Part shown: positions 26,887 through 35,180 of the stretch, in pieces
Position numbering within the stretch: position 1 is the stretch's first letter
Layout of the letters: each line of letters starts with the position of its first letter
NCBI GenBank assembly: GCA_003194435.1
Contig: PQXC01000001.1
Location: 20,311 to 70,990 of the forward strand
From: Candidatus Methanophagaceae archaeon
GTDB lineage: Archaea; Halobacteriota; Syntropharchaeia; Alkanophagales; Methanospirareceae
Reading direction: 5' to 3'
Length of the DNA stretch: 50,680 nt
Position numbers and translations under genes: made by a program
The notes under the pieces: generated by a model
The model's database searches: none
What the model saw: the letters and a program-made list of their open reading frames with translations, nothing else
What the model was told of the DNA's origin: nothing

Positions 26887-27225
26887 TCATATTCTTCTTA
26901 TTCTTATCTTTATCTCACGCTTCTTTGGCATTATCTGCCGTAGAATCTCCTTCAATTGGGCATCTGTTATCATGTTTTTTATCCGCCCGCTCTGAGCGAG
27001 CGCAATCAGCTGATTCTCCAGTAGCTCAGCAAATTCCGGCTTTGCCATCCTTATTGTATTTAACCGCTCACGTGCTTCCGAAGAGAGAATCTGCCGGATG
27101 ATATTCCTCTTCGCTTCCTCTAACTCCTGCTTCCTCTCCTCCTCTGCCGCTGCTCCCGCCTGTGCCTGCAGCATCTGTTCATACTTCCTCCTCCTTATCG
27201 CTTCCAATTCTTCATCACTCGCCAT
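26887..27225 (-). CDS. PDCD5-family DNA-binding protein
   Basis: The conserved archaeal homologue of human PDCD5/TFAR19: 112 residues from ATG 27225 (MASDEELEAIRRRK), an N-terminal helix, a Gln/Ala/Glu helix, then the three-helix core (ILSSEARERLNTIRMAKPEFAELLENQLIALAQ) and the basic tail MPKKREIKIRIRRI. A longer frame to 27243 exists, but AAGGAGGTAAGGGG just before 27225 fixes the start. It overlaps the end of rps19e by 11 bp; this gene pair is conserved in archaea. Confidence 0.9.
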   Translation of the reverse strand: MASDEELEAIRRRKYEQMLQAQAGAAAEEERKQELEEAKRNIIRQILSSEARERLNTIRMAKPEFAELLENQLIALAQSGRIKNMITDAQLKEILRQIMPKKREIKIRIRRI

Positions 27226-27661
27226 CCCCCTTACCTCCTTCAATCTTTATCTCATGCGCGACCTCATCGAGGAAGGAACGCCCTCGAGGCGATATCATCC
27301 GTCCTTTTTTTCCCTTCTCAGGCTTCAGGACATAGCCCGCCTGCTCCAGTTGCGATAATATCACCCTTATTATCTTCCCGGAAGCTTCTCTGAACCGCTC
27401 CTTCTTCGTTCCTCGCCTCACTCTACCGCCGTAATACGTACGCAACCTCGATACCCCCACCGGTCCATTTATGTATATCTGCCGCAGCACAGATGCACAC
27501 CTCACATACCACCATTCACGATCCAGGGGTGGTAATTCTTTATGAGCACCTGTTTTAACTTCCATAGCCCATTTTGGAATATGAATGAACTTGTTCTTCT
27601 TTAACTTCTCCGCCACTCTCTTCACCAGCTCATCCGGCGGTACATCATATACCGTTGTCAT
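27215..27661 (-). CDS. rps19e: 30S ribosomal protein S19e
   Basis: Small-subunit protein, eukaryotic/archaeal type. From ATG 27661 (148 residues) it begins MTTVYDVPPDELVKRVAEKL and has the S19e signatures WWYVRCASVLRQIYINGPVGVSRLRTYYG (winged helix) and GRMISPRGRSFLDEVAHEI. The frame is open to 27727, but the added residues are hydrophobic and unlike the family, and the region holds the TATA boxes. Operon with the PDCD5 gene downstream. Confidence 0.95.
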   Translation of the reverse strand: MTTVYDVPPDELVKRVAEKLKKNKFIHIPKWAMEVKTGAHKELPPLDREWWYVRCASVLRQIYINGPVGVSRLRTYYGGRVRRGTKKERFREASGKIIRVILSQLEQAGYVLKPEKGKKGRMISPRGRSFLDEVAHEIKIEGGKGDGE

Positions 27662-27667
27662 CTCAAT

Positions 27668-27712
27668 CTCATATTTTATAAAGAGAGAAAGTATAAAAAG
27701 GTGTAATAAGAG
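27668..27712. promoter_or_regulatory. divergent promoter between rps19e and proA
   Basis: The 69-bp spacer between the two start codons (ATG 27661 and ATG 27731) contains TATTTTATAAAG (27672-27683) and GTATAAAAAG (27691-27700). Each is placed to act as TATA box for one direction, giving short or absent leaders. Confidence 0.5.
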
Positions 27713-27730
27713 GTGTATGGGGGGCATAAG

Positions 27731-29089
27731 ATGGGAGCTTCAGGGCGAGCTAAGATAGAAGAGAAGGCGAAGCTGGCAAGAAGAGCCTCATTTAAATTGG
27801 CAAATGTAGCCACGGAAGAGAAGAATAAAGCACTGCTTAGAATTGCTGATTCTATCTCCGCTAATAGAGAGCGAATACTCGCTGCGAATGCACAGGACAT
27901 AGAAGAAGCAGAGGTGGCAGTGGAGGAGGGTAAACTTTCAAAACCGCTACTCGAACGTTTAAAACTGGACGATGCGAAGATAGAAGAGATGATAAGGAGT
28001 GTCAGGGATGTAGCGAAACTGGATGACCCGGTAGGTAAGACGTTATCGGCGATTGAGCTTGATAATGGTCTGGAACTCTTCCAGGTGTCATGTCCTATCG
28101 GCGTAATTGGTGCGGTATTCGAGTCGAGACCGGATGTTCTGGTTCAAATCTCGTCCCTGTGCTTAAAGACCGGTAATGCGGTATTACTGAAAGGGGGCTC
28201 TGAAGCGCGCAATTCAAATGCCGCATTGTTTCGTGTGGTTGCAGATGCAACGGCAACGGCGGAGAGCGAAATACCAGATGGATGGATTCAACTGCTGGAG
28301 ACGCGTGAGGATGTGCGTGAAATGCTGAAACTGAATGAATATATAGATCTCGTGGTACCCCGCGGGAGTGAGCAATTTGTGAAATATATACAGGATAATA
28401 CCAGCATCATGGTACTCGGTCATTCAGAGGGTATATGCCATGTTTATGTGGACCGCGATGCAGACCTGGATATGGCATTGGAGATATGCTATGATGCCAA
28501 AGTTCAATATCCCGCGGTATGTAATGCGATGGAGACACTGCTCGTTGACTCGGCAATTGCACAGGAATTCCTGCCACAGATGGCATTGCGGTATAATGAA
28601 GCGGGCGTGGAGATAAGGGGGTGTCCAGAGACGTTGCGGATTCTTGGCGATATGGATATGGGAGAGAAAGGGATAAAGCCTGCATCTGATGCGGATTGGC
28701 GTACTGAATATAACGACCTGATCATCTCAATCAGGGTGGTTAACGGTGTTGATGAAGCAATTGAGCACATAAACCGATACGGCTCGGGGCATACAGATGC
28801 AATAGTGACCTCAAATGATGACACAGCACGTAAGTTCCTTAAATTCGTTGATTCCTCTTCTGTGATGCATAATGCATCTACACGGTTCAGTGACGGATTC
28901 AGATATGGCAAGGGAGCTGAAGTAGGGATAAGCACAAATAAAGTACATGCTCGCGGTCCCGTTGGACTGGAGGGGCTGGTCATCTACAAATATCTGCTAC
29001 TCGGCAACGGGCATGTGGTAGCACCTTATATAGGGAGGGGTGCAAGGCGGTTCACGCACCGGAGGCTCACAAAAGAGATTACGTTATGA
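27731..29089 (+). CDS. proA: gamma-glutamyl phosphate reductase
   Basis: NADPH-dependent reduction of glutamyl-5-phosphate in proline synthesis. ALDH-fold protein of 452 residues from ATG 27731 (an ATG at 27713 would add six). Signatures: STEEK-like start (NVATEEKNKALLRIAD), CPIGVIGAVFESRPDVLVQ, LKGGSEARNSN, VPRGSEQFVKYIQD, catalytic Cys in PAVCNAMETLLVD, RFSDGFRYGKGAEVGISTN and RGPVGLEGL. No proB or proC is adjacent. It overlaps the next gene by ATGA. Confidence 0.95.
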   Translation: MGASGRAKIEEKAKLARRASFKLANVATEEKNKALLRIADSISANRERILAANAQDIEEAEVAVEEGKLSKPLLERLKLDDAKIEEMIRSVRDVAKLDDPVGKTLSAIELDNGLELFQVSCPIGVIGAVFESRPDVLVQISSLCLKTGNAVLLKGGSEARNSNAALFRVVADATATAESEIPDGWIQLLETREDVREMLKLNEYIDLVVPRGSEQFVKYIQDNTSIMVLGHSEGICHVYVDRDADLDMALEICYDAKVQYPAVCNAMETLLVDSAIAQEFLPQMALRYNEAGVEIRGCPETLRILGDMDMGEKGIKPASDADWRTEYNDLIISIRVVNGVDEAIEHINRYGSGHTDAIVTSNDDTARKFLKFVDSSSVMHNASTRFSDGFRYGKGAEVGISTNKVHARGPVGLEGLVIYKYLLLGNGHVVAPYIGRGARRFTHRRLTKEITL

Positions 29090-29901
29090 CTTCTTTATTA
29101 CAGATAGCTCCTACAATAGCTTCGTATTTCGGTGTCCACCTTGTATCGCCCGCCCATCCGATTGAGCAGATACTCAAATTCGCATATTCTCATTATCCTG
29201 TTCCGCATACAGTTACACTGGTGGTGATAGACAGTCTGGATCTCAAGCTTTATTATGGGCTTGGTAATGAATTGGCAACCTTGCACGAACTCGTAGAGCA
29301 GGGCGGGCTTCTATTCGAGTGTGATACAGTAAGCAACCATACAACGCCGGCAATTGCCTCTATTCTCACAGGTCTGGAGCCTGAATCGCACGGCATCCTC
29401 ACATCTGACGATGTTGGTAAATCGAAGATAAAGTCAATTCTGGAGCTTATGGAAGAAGAGGGGAAGCAAGCGGGGGCAGTAATAGAGAGAAAGGGTGCAG
29501 AACCACTGATTGGAAAGCTAAGTTATGTATATGGCGTTAAAGACCGTGAGGGTATGGATATAATAGAGTACGATAAGATAATAAAAGAGCACACGATATC
29601 TATTTTGAGGAATGGAGAGTCTGTGCAGATGGTATTTTCACATATTCGCACTATTGACCGATTTGCACACCGGGGCTGGGATTTGCACCTCGCAGCTACT
29701 GTTACGGACAGGAATGTCAGTGAGGTAGCGGATGCGGTAGCAGCAAGAGAAGGGCTATTACTCATCTGCGGTGACCACCAGGCGCATCTGAGGAACAGGG
29801 GTAGCAGAGGAGATAGAGGAAGCAGAGGAGTGGGGAGGGTACCATTGATTGTAGCCGCGCCTCATGATATTAACCCCGTTTCAACTTTAAATAAGAAGTA
29901 A
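29086..29901 (+). CDS. alkaline-phosphatase-superfamily protein
   Basis: A 271-residue metallo-hydrolase-like protein: VVIDSLDLKLYYGL (nucleophile region), CDTVSNHTTPAIASILTGLEPESHGI (nucleophile loop, typical of nucleotide pyrophosphatase/phosphodiesterase folds), VFSHIRTIDRFAHRGWD and LLICGDHQAH (metal ligands). It is shorter than complete family enzymes. The C-terminal part holds a Gly/Ser/Arg repeat (RGSRGDRGSRG). Translationally coupled to proA (ATGA), but not a known proline enzyme. Substrate unknown. Confidence 0.65.
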   Translation: MTSLLQIAPTIASYFGVHLVSPAHPIEQILKFAYSHYPVPHTVTLVVIDSLDLKLYYGLGNELATLHELVEQGGLLFECDTVSNHTTPAIASILTGLEPESHGILTSDDVGKSKIKSILELMEEEGKQAGAVIERKGAEPLIGKLSYVYGVKDREGMDIIEYDKIIKEHTISILRNGESVQMVFSHIRTIDRFAHRGWDLHLAATVTDRNVSEVADAVAAREGLLLICGDHQAHLRNRGSRGDRGSRGVGRVPLIVAAPHDINPVSTLNKK

Positions 29902-30086
29902 AAAAGCTGAGGAGGATGTGAGGTGAGCGAAGAAGAATGCGGGTACTGAACATGTCAGAATGTGGAATGAGATGTATTGCATCGAGTGTATCTGTTCGCT
30001 TTTAGTTCTTTTGGAATGTTTAGATTGGCACAGATAAGATAAGAGGATATAAAAGTTCAGAAAACAAGTCAACCGTGATGAATAAA
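29902..30086. other. gene-free stretch after the phosphatase-like gene
   Basis: A GAGGAGGATGTGAGG ribosome-binding-like sequence near 29910 precedes only a nine-codon frame. Nothing else recognised. Confidence 0.3.
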
Positions 30087-30122
30087 TAAAAATAAAAAAG
30101 TGCGTGGTGCCCGCCCACGCAC
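30087..30122 (-). terminator. hairpin and T-run after the small secreted protein gene
   Basis: GTGCGTGG / CCACGCAC (30100-30107 and 30115-30122, 7-nt loop) reads on the minus strand as a GC-rich stem followed by TTTTTTATTTTTATTTATT. It starts 17 bp after the stop at 30139. Confidence 0.75.
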
Positions 30123-30138
30123 ATATCCTGTTTAAATT

Positions 30139-30498
30139 TTACCTGAGTCCAACGATTGCACATCCATATCTCTTACCGCGTTGCTTGCCACTACCATCTC
30201 GCAGCGGCACATGATCGTCGTCTTGCCCATTTGGTATGCCGTCTCCATCATCGTCCCGACCGTTTATACCGATGTTGTCGCATACACCATCACCATCTGC
30301 ATCAACAAAATACCTGCCACAACCACCGCATATAGGTCCAGGTCCGCCGATACCGCGATTATCACATACACCATCGTTGTCGTTGTCGGCATCCACGTAT
30401 CGTACATGGGCTCCCTGACCGTATCGAGCAGCAGCAACTCCGATAGAAGTCGTTACCAGTGCAACGATCAATATTACAGCAATCAATTTTATTTTCAT
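30139..30498 (-). CDS. small secreted Asp/Gly-rich calcium-binding-like protein
   Basis: A 119-residue protein with a clear signal peptide (KIKLIAVILIVALVTTSIGVAAA) followed by three acidic loops of thrombospondin type 3/EF-loop type: DADNDNDGVCDN, DADGDGVCDN and DDDGDGIPNG. The cysteine pattern (VCDN twice, CGGCG) suggests disulfide- or metal-stabilised loops. A basic tail (GKQRGKRYG) ends it. Predicted extracellular; no enzymatic motif. Followed by its own terminator, so probably monocistronic. Confidence 0.75.
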   Translation of the reverse strand: MKIKLIAVILIVALVTTSIGVAAARYGQGAHVRYVDADNDNDGVCDNRGIGGPGPICGGCGRYFVDADGDGVCDNIGINGRDDDGDGIPNGQDDDHVPLRDGSGKQRGKRYGCAIVGLR

Positions 30499-30610
30499 CC
30501 TGTCGCTTCACCTCCTAATTTTATTTATCTCCTATATCCTGGTTATAAATACAAAATAAACCGTTATAAGCTTTTCTTTTTGCCCAGATTACACCCAAAT
30601 CTCACCCAAA

Positions 30611-30928
30611 TTATTTCCTACTTATATACAGCAATATCAACAACGCTACAAATTCAAACAAATCTGGTAATATCCAGAACCAGCCCAGGGCATATATACG
30701 ACGCCAGCCGCACGTATAATGAAAAATCGGATTCGATGTGACCGTTTGCATAATCAGAAGAATAATAAAGGCAATCAACCCCAATGCGAATTTCGATTTT
30801 ATCTGCTCATAACTTTTTGCATAGATGAAGAGCAAACATAACAGTAGTATAAGGTTTCCAAACGTTACCAACGCCTTGACATTGACGAGTAACATGTCCT
30901 GCATAACCACTGGTGGCATCTTTATCAC
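30611..30928 (-). CDS. three-helix membrane protein paired with an ArsR regulator
   Basis: A 105-residue protein with three predicted transmembrane segments: VKALVTFGNLILLLCLLFIYA, FALGLIAFIILLIMQTV, and WFWILPDLFEFVALLILLYI. No known motif. The start ATG (30928) overlaps the stop of the ArsR-type regulator by ATGA, so the two are coexpressed. Similar regulator-plus-small-membrane-protein pairs are frequent in methanogen-related archaea; the function is unknown. Confidence 0.7.
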   Translation of the reverse strand: MIKMPPVVMQDMLLVNVKALVTFGNLILLLCLLFIYAKSYEQIKSKFALGLIAFIILLIMQTVTSNPIFHYTCGWRRIYALGWFWILPDLFEFVALLILLYISRK

Positions 30929-31242
30929 CTTCTACTTTCCTTCATATCTCTTTCGCTTTTAAATTTATTCCACATTTTATCCAAATATTCCTCGAAGACT
31001 TCATACTCTTTTTCCATGTCCGATGATAGGAAATACACAGTGCCATATCTATCACCCGTAGACGTAATTACCTTGTTATCCTGAAGAACCTTGAGATGAT
31101 GCCTTACTGTTTTATAATCCAATCCAAATAACTCTGTTAACTGATTGGCGTTGTATGGTCTCTCCTTTAATGCCCTGATTATACGTGCACGATTCACACC
31201 GCCTTTAGTGCCAACAATCAGCCACCAGATTACACGTCTCAT
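30925..31242 (-). CDS. ArsR-family winged-helix transcriptional regulator
   Basis: A 105-residue protein with a winged helix: NRARIIRALKERPYNANQLTELFGLDYKTVRHHLKVLQDNKVI and a beta wing (STGDRYGTVYFLSS). A charged C-terminal helix follows. No CxC metal site is seen, so metal sensing is not indicated; a signal could come from the coupled membrane protein. GC-neutral AT-rich upstream region 31243-31310 probably carries its promoter. Confidence 0.8.
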   Translation of the reverse strand: MRRVIWWLIVGTKGGVNRARIIRALKERPYNANQLTELFGLDYKTVRHHLKVLQDNKVITSTGDRYGTVYFLSSDMEKEYEVFEEYLDKMWNKFKSERDMKESRR

Positions 31243-31310
31243 GGACTCTCAATAATCTTTTAAGGAAAAGAGGCTTCCGTGATAATAAATTTTAATCATT
31301 TTCCTTTTAT

Positions 31311-31819
31311 TTGGGCGTGTCTCAATTTTGTAGAAAAGTATTAAGCCCTGCGAAGAAGTCACGGATCACGGATCAGGTATGTTATTGCGTCATGTACAGC
31401 AAATACGCTAAACAAGATTGCGACTGGGACTGGCGAAAATCGCATCCACTGAGGAGATTATCCTTGTGGTCGAGCGTAGAGACGAGACAATATGCGTCTG
31501 ACCATTTTATTGATGAAACAGAAACTATGGAAGGGATATTGAAGAACATCGTAGGTTTTGACCTGAATCCCTTAGCGGTGCAGGTGCTGTCAGCGAGAAC
31601 AAACTATCTCATCGCTCTGGGCAAGCTGATAGAATCTGGCAGCGATAGAGGACACTTATTTCAGGCTCCAGGTAGAGTCGATTCTATTGCCCTGCCATTT
31701 CTATCTTCATCGAGCCATGGATACCAGTACTTGGCGTAGAATTTGAAGAGCACAGGAAGCACGATTTGATTGATGCAGTGTCAGTGTCGAGAGCGATGAA
31801 GCACGTATGTGGTCTCTAA
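31311..31819 (+). pseudogene. degraded adenine-specific DNA methyltransferase
   Basis: A patchwork of broken frames. The stretch ILKNIVGFDLNPLAVQVLSARTNYL (about 31530-31610) is the FDxNPLAV region common to N6-adenine methylases of type I/IIG systems, and GRVDSIALP resembles the following 'DSIL.P' element. After about 31690 another frame reads EPWIPVLGVEFEEHRKHDLIDAV to a stop at 31817-31819. The catalytic NPPY motif and the target-recognition domain are gone. No restriction gene remains. Confidence 0.6.
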
Positions 31820-31822
31820 AGA

Positions 31823-32446
31823 CTAAATAGCAATAGCCTTTGCCCATTCGATCACGTTCTGTATTATCTTCAACCCGGTAGGGAACGTCAGGATAGATTC
31901 TGGATGGAATTGCACACCCTCTATCGGCAGGCGCCTGTGGCGAACGCCCATGACTATATCACCGTTGGTAGTGGCAGTAGTGGCTGTGACCTCCAGACTC
32001 GCCGGTATGACCTTACCGATAAGAGAGTGATACCTGCCACCCATAAACGGGTTTGGTATACCTCTGTATATCGTCTTACCGTCATGCCGAATCGGGGATT
32101 GCTTACCATGGCAGGGATAAGCTAAAAGACCCAGTTCACCACCAAAGAATTCTATTAGCGCTTGATGACCCAGACAGATACCAAATATGGGGTAACTCCT
32201 GTGGTATCGTTCAATCACCCTGAGCAGATTGCCCGCATTAGCCGGTATTGAAGGACCAGGTGATAGCACAATCAAGTCCGGGTCTATATCCTCTATTATG
32301 TCCACATCCAGTCGGTTTCGGTATACAATCACCTCACAATTGAATCTCCGGAAATAATCCACGAGATTGAATGTGAAGGAATCATAGTTATCAACCATGA
32401 ATATTCTGAGCGCCTTCTTCGTCTCCGTCTTCGTCTCCATCTCCAT
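31823..32446 (-). CDS. trpG: anthranilate synthase component II (glutamine amidotransferase)
   Basis: Class I glutamine amidotransferase that provides ammonia to TrpE. Triad motifs: GICLGHQ (Cys) and VQFHPES (His, Glu); DNYDSFTFNLVDYF is the typical N-terminus, LSPGPSIP and GRYHSL are also present. The strong AGGAGGG (32455-32461) points to ATG 32446, so a repeat extension MEMETKTETKK precedes the first beta-strand LRIFMVDNYD; an ATG inside that strand (32398) is unlikely because it would remove it. The start lies 56 bp inside trpE. PabA is an alternative name. Confidence 0.88.
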   Translation of the reverse strand: MEMETKTETKKALRIFMVDNYDSFTFNLVDYFRRFNCEVIVYRNRLDVDIIEDIDPDLIVLSPGPSIPANAGNLLRVIERYHRSYPIFGICLGHQALIEFFGGELGLLAYPCHGKQSPIRHDGKTIYRGIPNPFMGGRYHSLIGKVIPASLEVTATTATTNGDIVMGVRHRRLPIEGVQFHPESILTFPTGLKIIQNVIEWAKAIAI

Positions 32447-33986
32447 CTTCAATCCCTCCTGTATCTTCTATGATCTTGAAGAATGCTTTGCCCTTATTCA
32501 TCGTCTCTCTCCACTCGTTCTCGGGCTGTGAATCATACAGTATCGTGGCACCAACACGGATCTCCGCAATGCCGTCCCTTATATATGCGGTCCTGATAAT
32601 GATACCAAAATCAAGATTACCGGAGAAGGTGATGTAGCCGACGTTGCCGCCATAATAACCCCTTCTTGTGTGCTCAAATCGCTCAATCAGGTTCATTGCT
32701 GCTATTTTTGGCGCACCGGTAAGCGTACCTGCATTTAATGACACGATGAAAGCATCAAAGGGCTCGAATTTGGCAGTATCCAGCATACCCTCTACATGCG
32801 CCACCGTATGCATCACAGCCGAGTATTTCTCCACGAACCGATAGTCCCGAACTTCCACGCCCGGCTTACAGACCCTTGCAATGTCATTCCGTGCTAAATC
32901 AATCAGCATATCGAGTTCAGATTTCTCTTTCAGGGAATTCAAGAGCTGCATCATCTTCTCATAGTCCTCTATCGGATTCTCACCCCTCTCAATAGTACCA
33001 GAAATAGGTCTCGTCTGAACCAGCCCGTGCTCCACACGGAGGAACATCTCAGGCGAGGCACCCACAAGGCACTCATCACCGAAATTGACGTAGAATAAAT
33101 ACGGTGAGGGGTTTATCGTACGGAATTTGCGGTATATCTCAATTGGCGCTTTGCTGACCTTAAAATATCGCGAATGTGAGAGCACAATCTCAAATATCTC
33201 ACCCTTCCGCATCTCCTCCTTCGCTCTCTCCACCATCTCCTCATACTCACGCCTCGTGAGCGGCTTACCTCTCCTGATACTTACCCTTTTACTTTTACTT
33301 CTACTGCTTCTACTCCTGCTCCTCTGTTCTCTTTCCGCTTCCGCCGACCGCAACACGAAATATTCATCAGCCGGGACATCAAAATCATGGAAATCGTATA
33401 ACATTATCTCTGCATGCTCCTTGAGATGGTTGAAATAAACGATGAAGTCCGGCATGAAGAGATTGAAGTCCGGTATCCCCATATCATCATGAAGGTCTGC
33501 TATATCCTCGAAGAGTCGGACGAAGTCGTAAGAGAAGACGCCATAGAGCCCTAAAAAACGGTCTTCAGATGCGAAGAAATCGAGAAAAGTCCTTATAACG
33601 TATGAAATATTCCGCTGCTTGAATCTCCTATCCTCCTCTACCAATCGGTTCTCACGCTCGACATAGCCCGTGATGGAGTCCTCACGCACTTTCAAATCGC
33701 TTGCGTAACTGAAATGTGAATCATCAAACAGTCTTAATATATTCTTACCCCGGTTATTAAGTGCTCTAATCTCAAATCTTTCATCTTTACCCTTCAGTTG
33801 TAGTGGCGGGTCAATCAGAATAAGACTCAATCGCCCATATATCGGCGCTACCTCCGCAGACTCCAACACGATTCCCCGGTTCTCTACCCTATCAAAGAAG
33901 GATTCAAACGAGCTGTAGGGGATATCTTTCGTTATCCGCCTGAATCGCTCACCACCTTTGCAGGTGATATATTCCTCATCTATCAT
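32391..33986 (-). CDS. trpE: anthranilate synthase component I
   Basis: Converts chorismate to anthranilate. Chorismate-enzyme core motifs are complete: GASPEMFLRVEHG, TRPISGTIERG, DLARNDIARVCKPG, HTVAHVEG, GTLTGAPK, YYGGNVGYITFSG. The N-terminal VLESAEVAPIYGRLSLI corresponds to the LLES feedback element of TrpE, which together with the operator upstream favours TrpE over PabB. ATG 33986 (531 residues) is preferred to 34016, because the latter lies in the TATA box. A Ser/Arg/Lys repeat (RSRSRSSRSKSKR) interrupts the middle and an Asp/Gly/Glu repeat ends the protein. Confidence 0.88.
   Translation of the reverse strand: MIDEEYITCKGGERFRRITKDIPYSSFESFFDRVENRGIVLESAEVAPIYGRLSLILIDPPLQLKGKDERFEIRALNNRGKNILRLFDDSHFSYASDLKVREDSITGYVERENRLVEEDRRFKQRNISYVIRTFLDFFASEDRFLGLYGVFSYDFVRLFEDIADLHDDMGIPDFNLFMPDFIVYFNHLKEHAEIMLYDFHDFDVPADEYFVLRSAEAEREQRSRSRSSRSKSKRVSIRRGKPLTRREYEEMVERAKEEMRKGEIFEIVLSHSRYFKVSKAPIEIYRKFRTINPSPYLFYVNFGDECLVGASPEMFLRVEHGLVQTRPISGTIERGENPIEDYEKMMQLLNSLKEKSELDMLIDLARNDIARVCKPGVEVRDYRFVEKYSAVMHTVAHVEGMLDTAKFEPFDAFIVSLNAGTLTGAPKIAAMNLIERFEHTRRGYYGGNVGYITFSGNLDFGIIIRTAYIRDGIAEIRVGATILYDSQPENEWRETMNKGKAFFKIIEDTGGIEDGDGDEDGDEEGAQNIHG
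32400..32452. repeat. hexanucleotide tract at the trpE/trpG overlap
   Basis: CGTCTC/CATCTC-type units. In one frame they encode the trpE tail EDGDGDEDGDEEG, in another the trpG leader MEMETKTETKK. Confidence 0.85.
33284..33326. repeat. hexanucleotide tract inside trpE
   Basis: CTTTTA/CTTCTA/CTGCTC units on the plus strand encode the RSRSRSSRSKSK segment on the minus strand. Confidence 0.8.
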
Positions 33987-33989
33987 TGC

Positions 33990-34024
33990 TGTACAATAAT
34001 AATGCATATTGTACATATAAATAC
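33990..34024 (-). promoter_or_regulatory. TATA box and TRP-box-like operator of trpEG
   Basis: Perfect inverted repeat TGTACAATA-N8-TATTGTACA at 33990-34015, adjoining a TATA-like ATTTATATG (34014-34022, minus strand). TGTACA is the core of the TRP box bound by TrpY in Methanothermobacter. The position, between TATA and start codon, suits repression. Confidence 0.75.
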
Positions 34025-34175
34025 ATGAATGTTCTATTCTTAATTCTTCTACACACCTTTTACCCTACCCCATCTATTTTATTTTTTCGACTTCATATCA
34101 TAGATAGCTCTAAGATTTTAATTGAATACCGGATAAAGTCTAAAGTAAAACGCTTATCAAGGTTGAAAGAGGGAA

Positions 34176-35132
34176 ATGAAATCGAGGCGGAGAAAGAATT
34201 TTCTTATAATGGGTGCCGGCGTTTTAGGGAGTGGCGTTGGAGGGCTACTTGCGTCCGCAGGGTATGATGTAACACTTGTTGGTAGGGAGCGAATAATGAA
34301 ACCCATTCGCGAAAAAGGTCTTCGAATTACCGGCATATTAGGTGAGCGTATTCTCCGCTTAAAAGCAGTATCAAGTGTAAAGCAAGTGCAAAGTCAGCCT
34401 GATATCATTTTACTTACGACAAAGGCTTACGACACTGAGGAGGCGGTTAAAGCGGTAATGGAATTAATGAAAGAGGACTCAGTGGTTTTAAGCCTGCAGA
34501 ATGGTATAGGGAATGTAGAAACGATCGCCAAGCTTGTCGGTAAGGAAAGAACTCTCGGGGGAATGATTATTACGGGCTTTGAATGGGTAAGAGATGCGGA
34601 AGTCTCTGTTACGGTTTCCGGTGATAAAACAAAGATAGGGGAGTTGAATGGGGAAATAACGCCCCGTTTACTCGAAATTGCTGATGCTTTTAGCACTGCG
34701 GGCTTGCCTACGGAGGCAGTTTCGGATATACAATCGCATATTTGGGCTAAAGCCCTTTTTAATGCCTCTTTGAACCCTCTTAGTGCTATTTTTAGGGTGC
34801 CTTATGGTGAACTTGCCAACCCTTATACATTTGCAATCATCAGGGAAATTGTAAAAGAGGCTTTTGCAGTTGCGAAAGCGGAACATGTAAAGCTCCTCTG
34901 GGGGTCTTATGAAGAATATCTGGAATATCTTGGGAAAGTACAACTGCCAAGAACGGCAAAACATCGTTCTTCGATGCTAAAGGACATAGAAAATGGGAAA
35001 AGGACGGAAATAGACTATATTAATGGGATTTTTGTGCGCTTAGGGGAAAAACATAATATACCCACGCCTGTGAATGAAACCTTAGTGAGGCAATTGAAAT
35101 TTTTGTCAGTCCAAGTCCAAAATAGACTTTAA
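34176..35132 (+). CDS. panE: 2-dehydropantoate 2-reductase
   Basis: NADPH-dependent ketopantoate reductase, on the route to coenzyme A. 318 residues: Rossmann motif GAGVLGSGVGGLLA (13-26), LLTTKAYDTEEAV, LSLQNGIGNVETI, the catalytic Lys in HIWAKALFNASLNPL, and the C-terminal SSMLKDIENGKRTEIDYINGIFV, which is diagnostic for PanE/ApbA. The gene stands alone between divergent trpE and a convergent HAD hydrolase. Some archaea use other ketopantoate reductases, but the signature here is clear. Confidence 0.92.
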   Translation: MKSRRRKNFLIMGAGVLGSGVGGLLASAGYDVTLVGRERIMKPIREKGLRITGILGERILRLKAVSSVKQVQSQPDIILLTTKAYDTEEAVKAVMELMKEDSVVLSLQNGIGNVETIAKLVGKERTLGGMIITGFEWVRDAEVSVTVSGDKTKIGELNGEITPRLLEIADAFSTAGLPTEAVSDIQSHIWAKALFNASLNPLSAIFRVPYGELANPYTFAIIREIVKEAFAVAKAEHVKLLWGSYEEYLEYLGKVQLPRTAKHRSSMLKDIENGKRTEIDYINGIFVRLGEKHNIPTPVNETLVRQLKFLSVQVQNRL

Positions 35133-35180
35133 AGTCTTGTCGGCTACTCCATTTCGTTTTAAGCCCCACTTTTTCCAAAC

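Noticed and set aside
31299-31330. Insertion-sequence end at the GGGCGTGTCTCAATTTTG sequence
   Set aside because: Looks like a possible element terminus, but no matching inverted copy was found in the window.
34016-34018. Longer TrpE start at 34016
   Set aside because: It falls inside the operator/TATA region, and the added residues (YNMHYYCTA) are not conserved.
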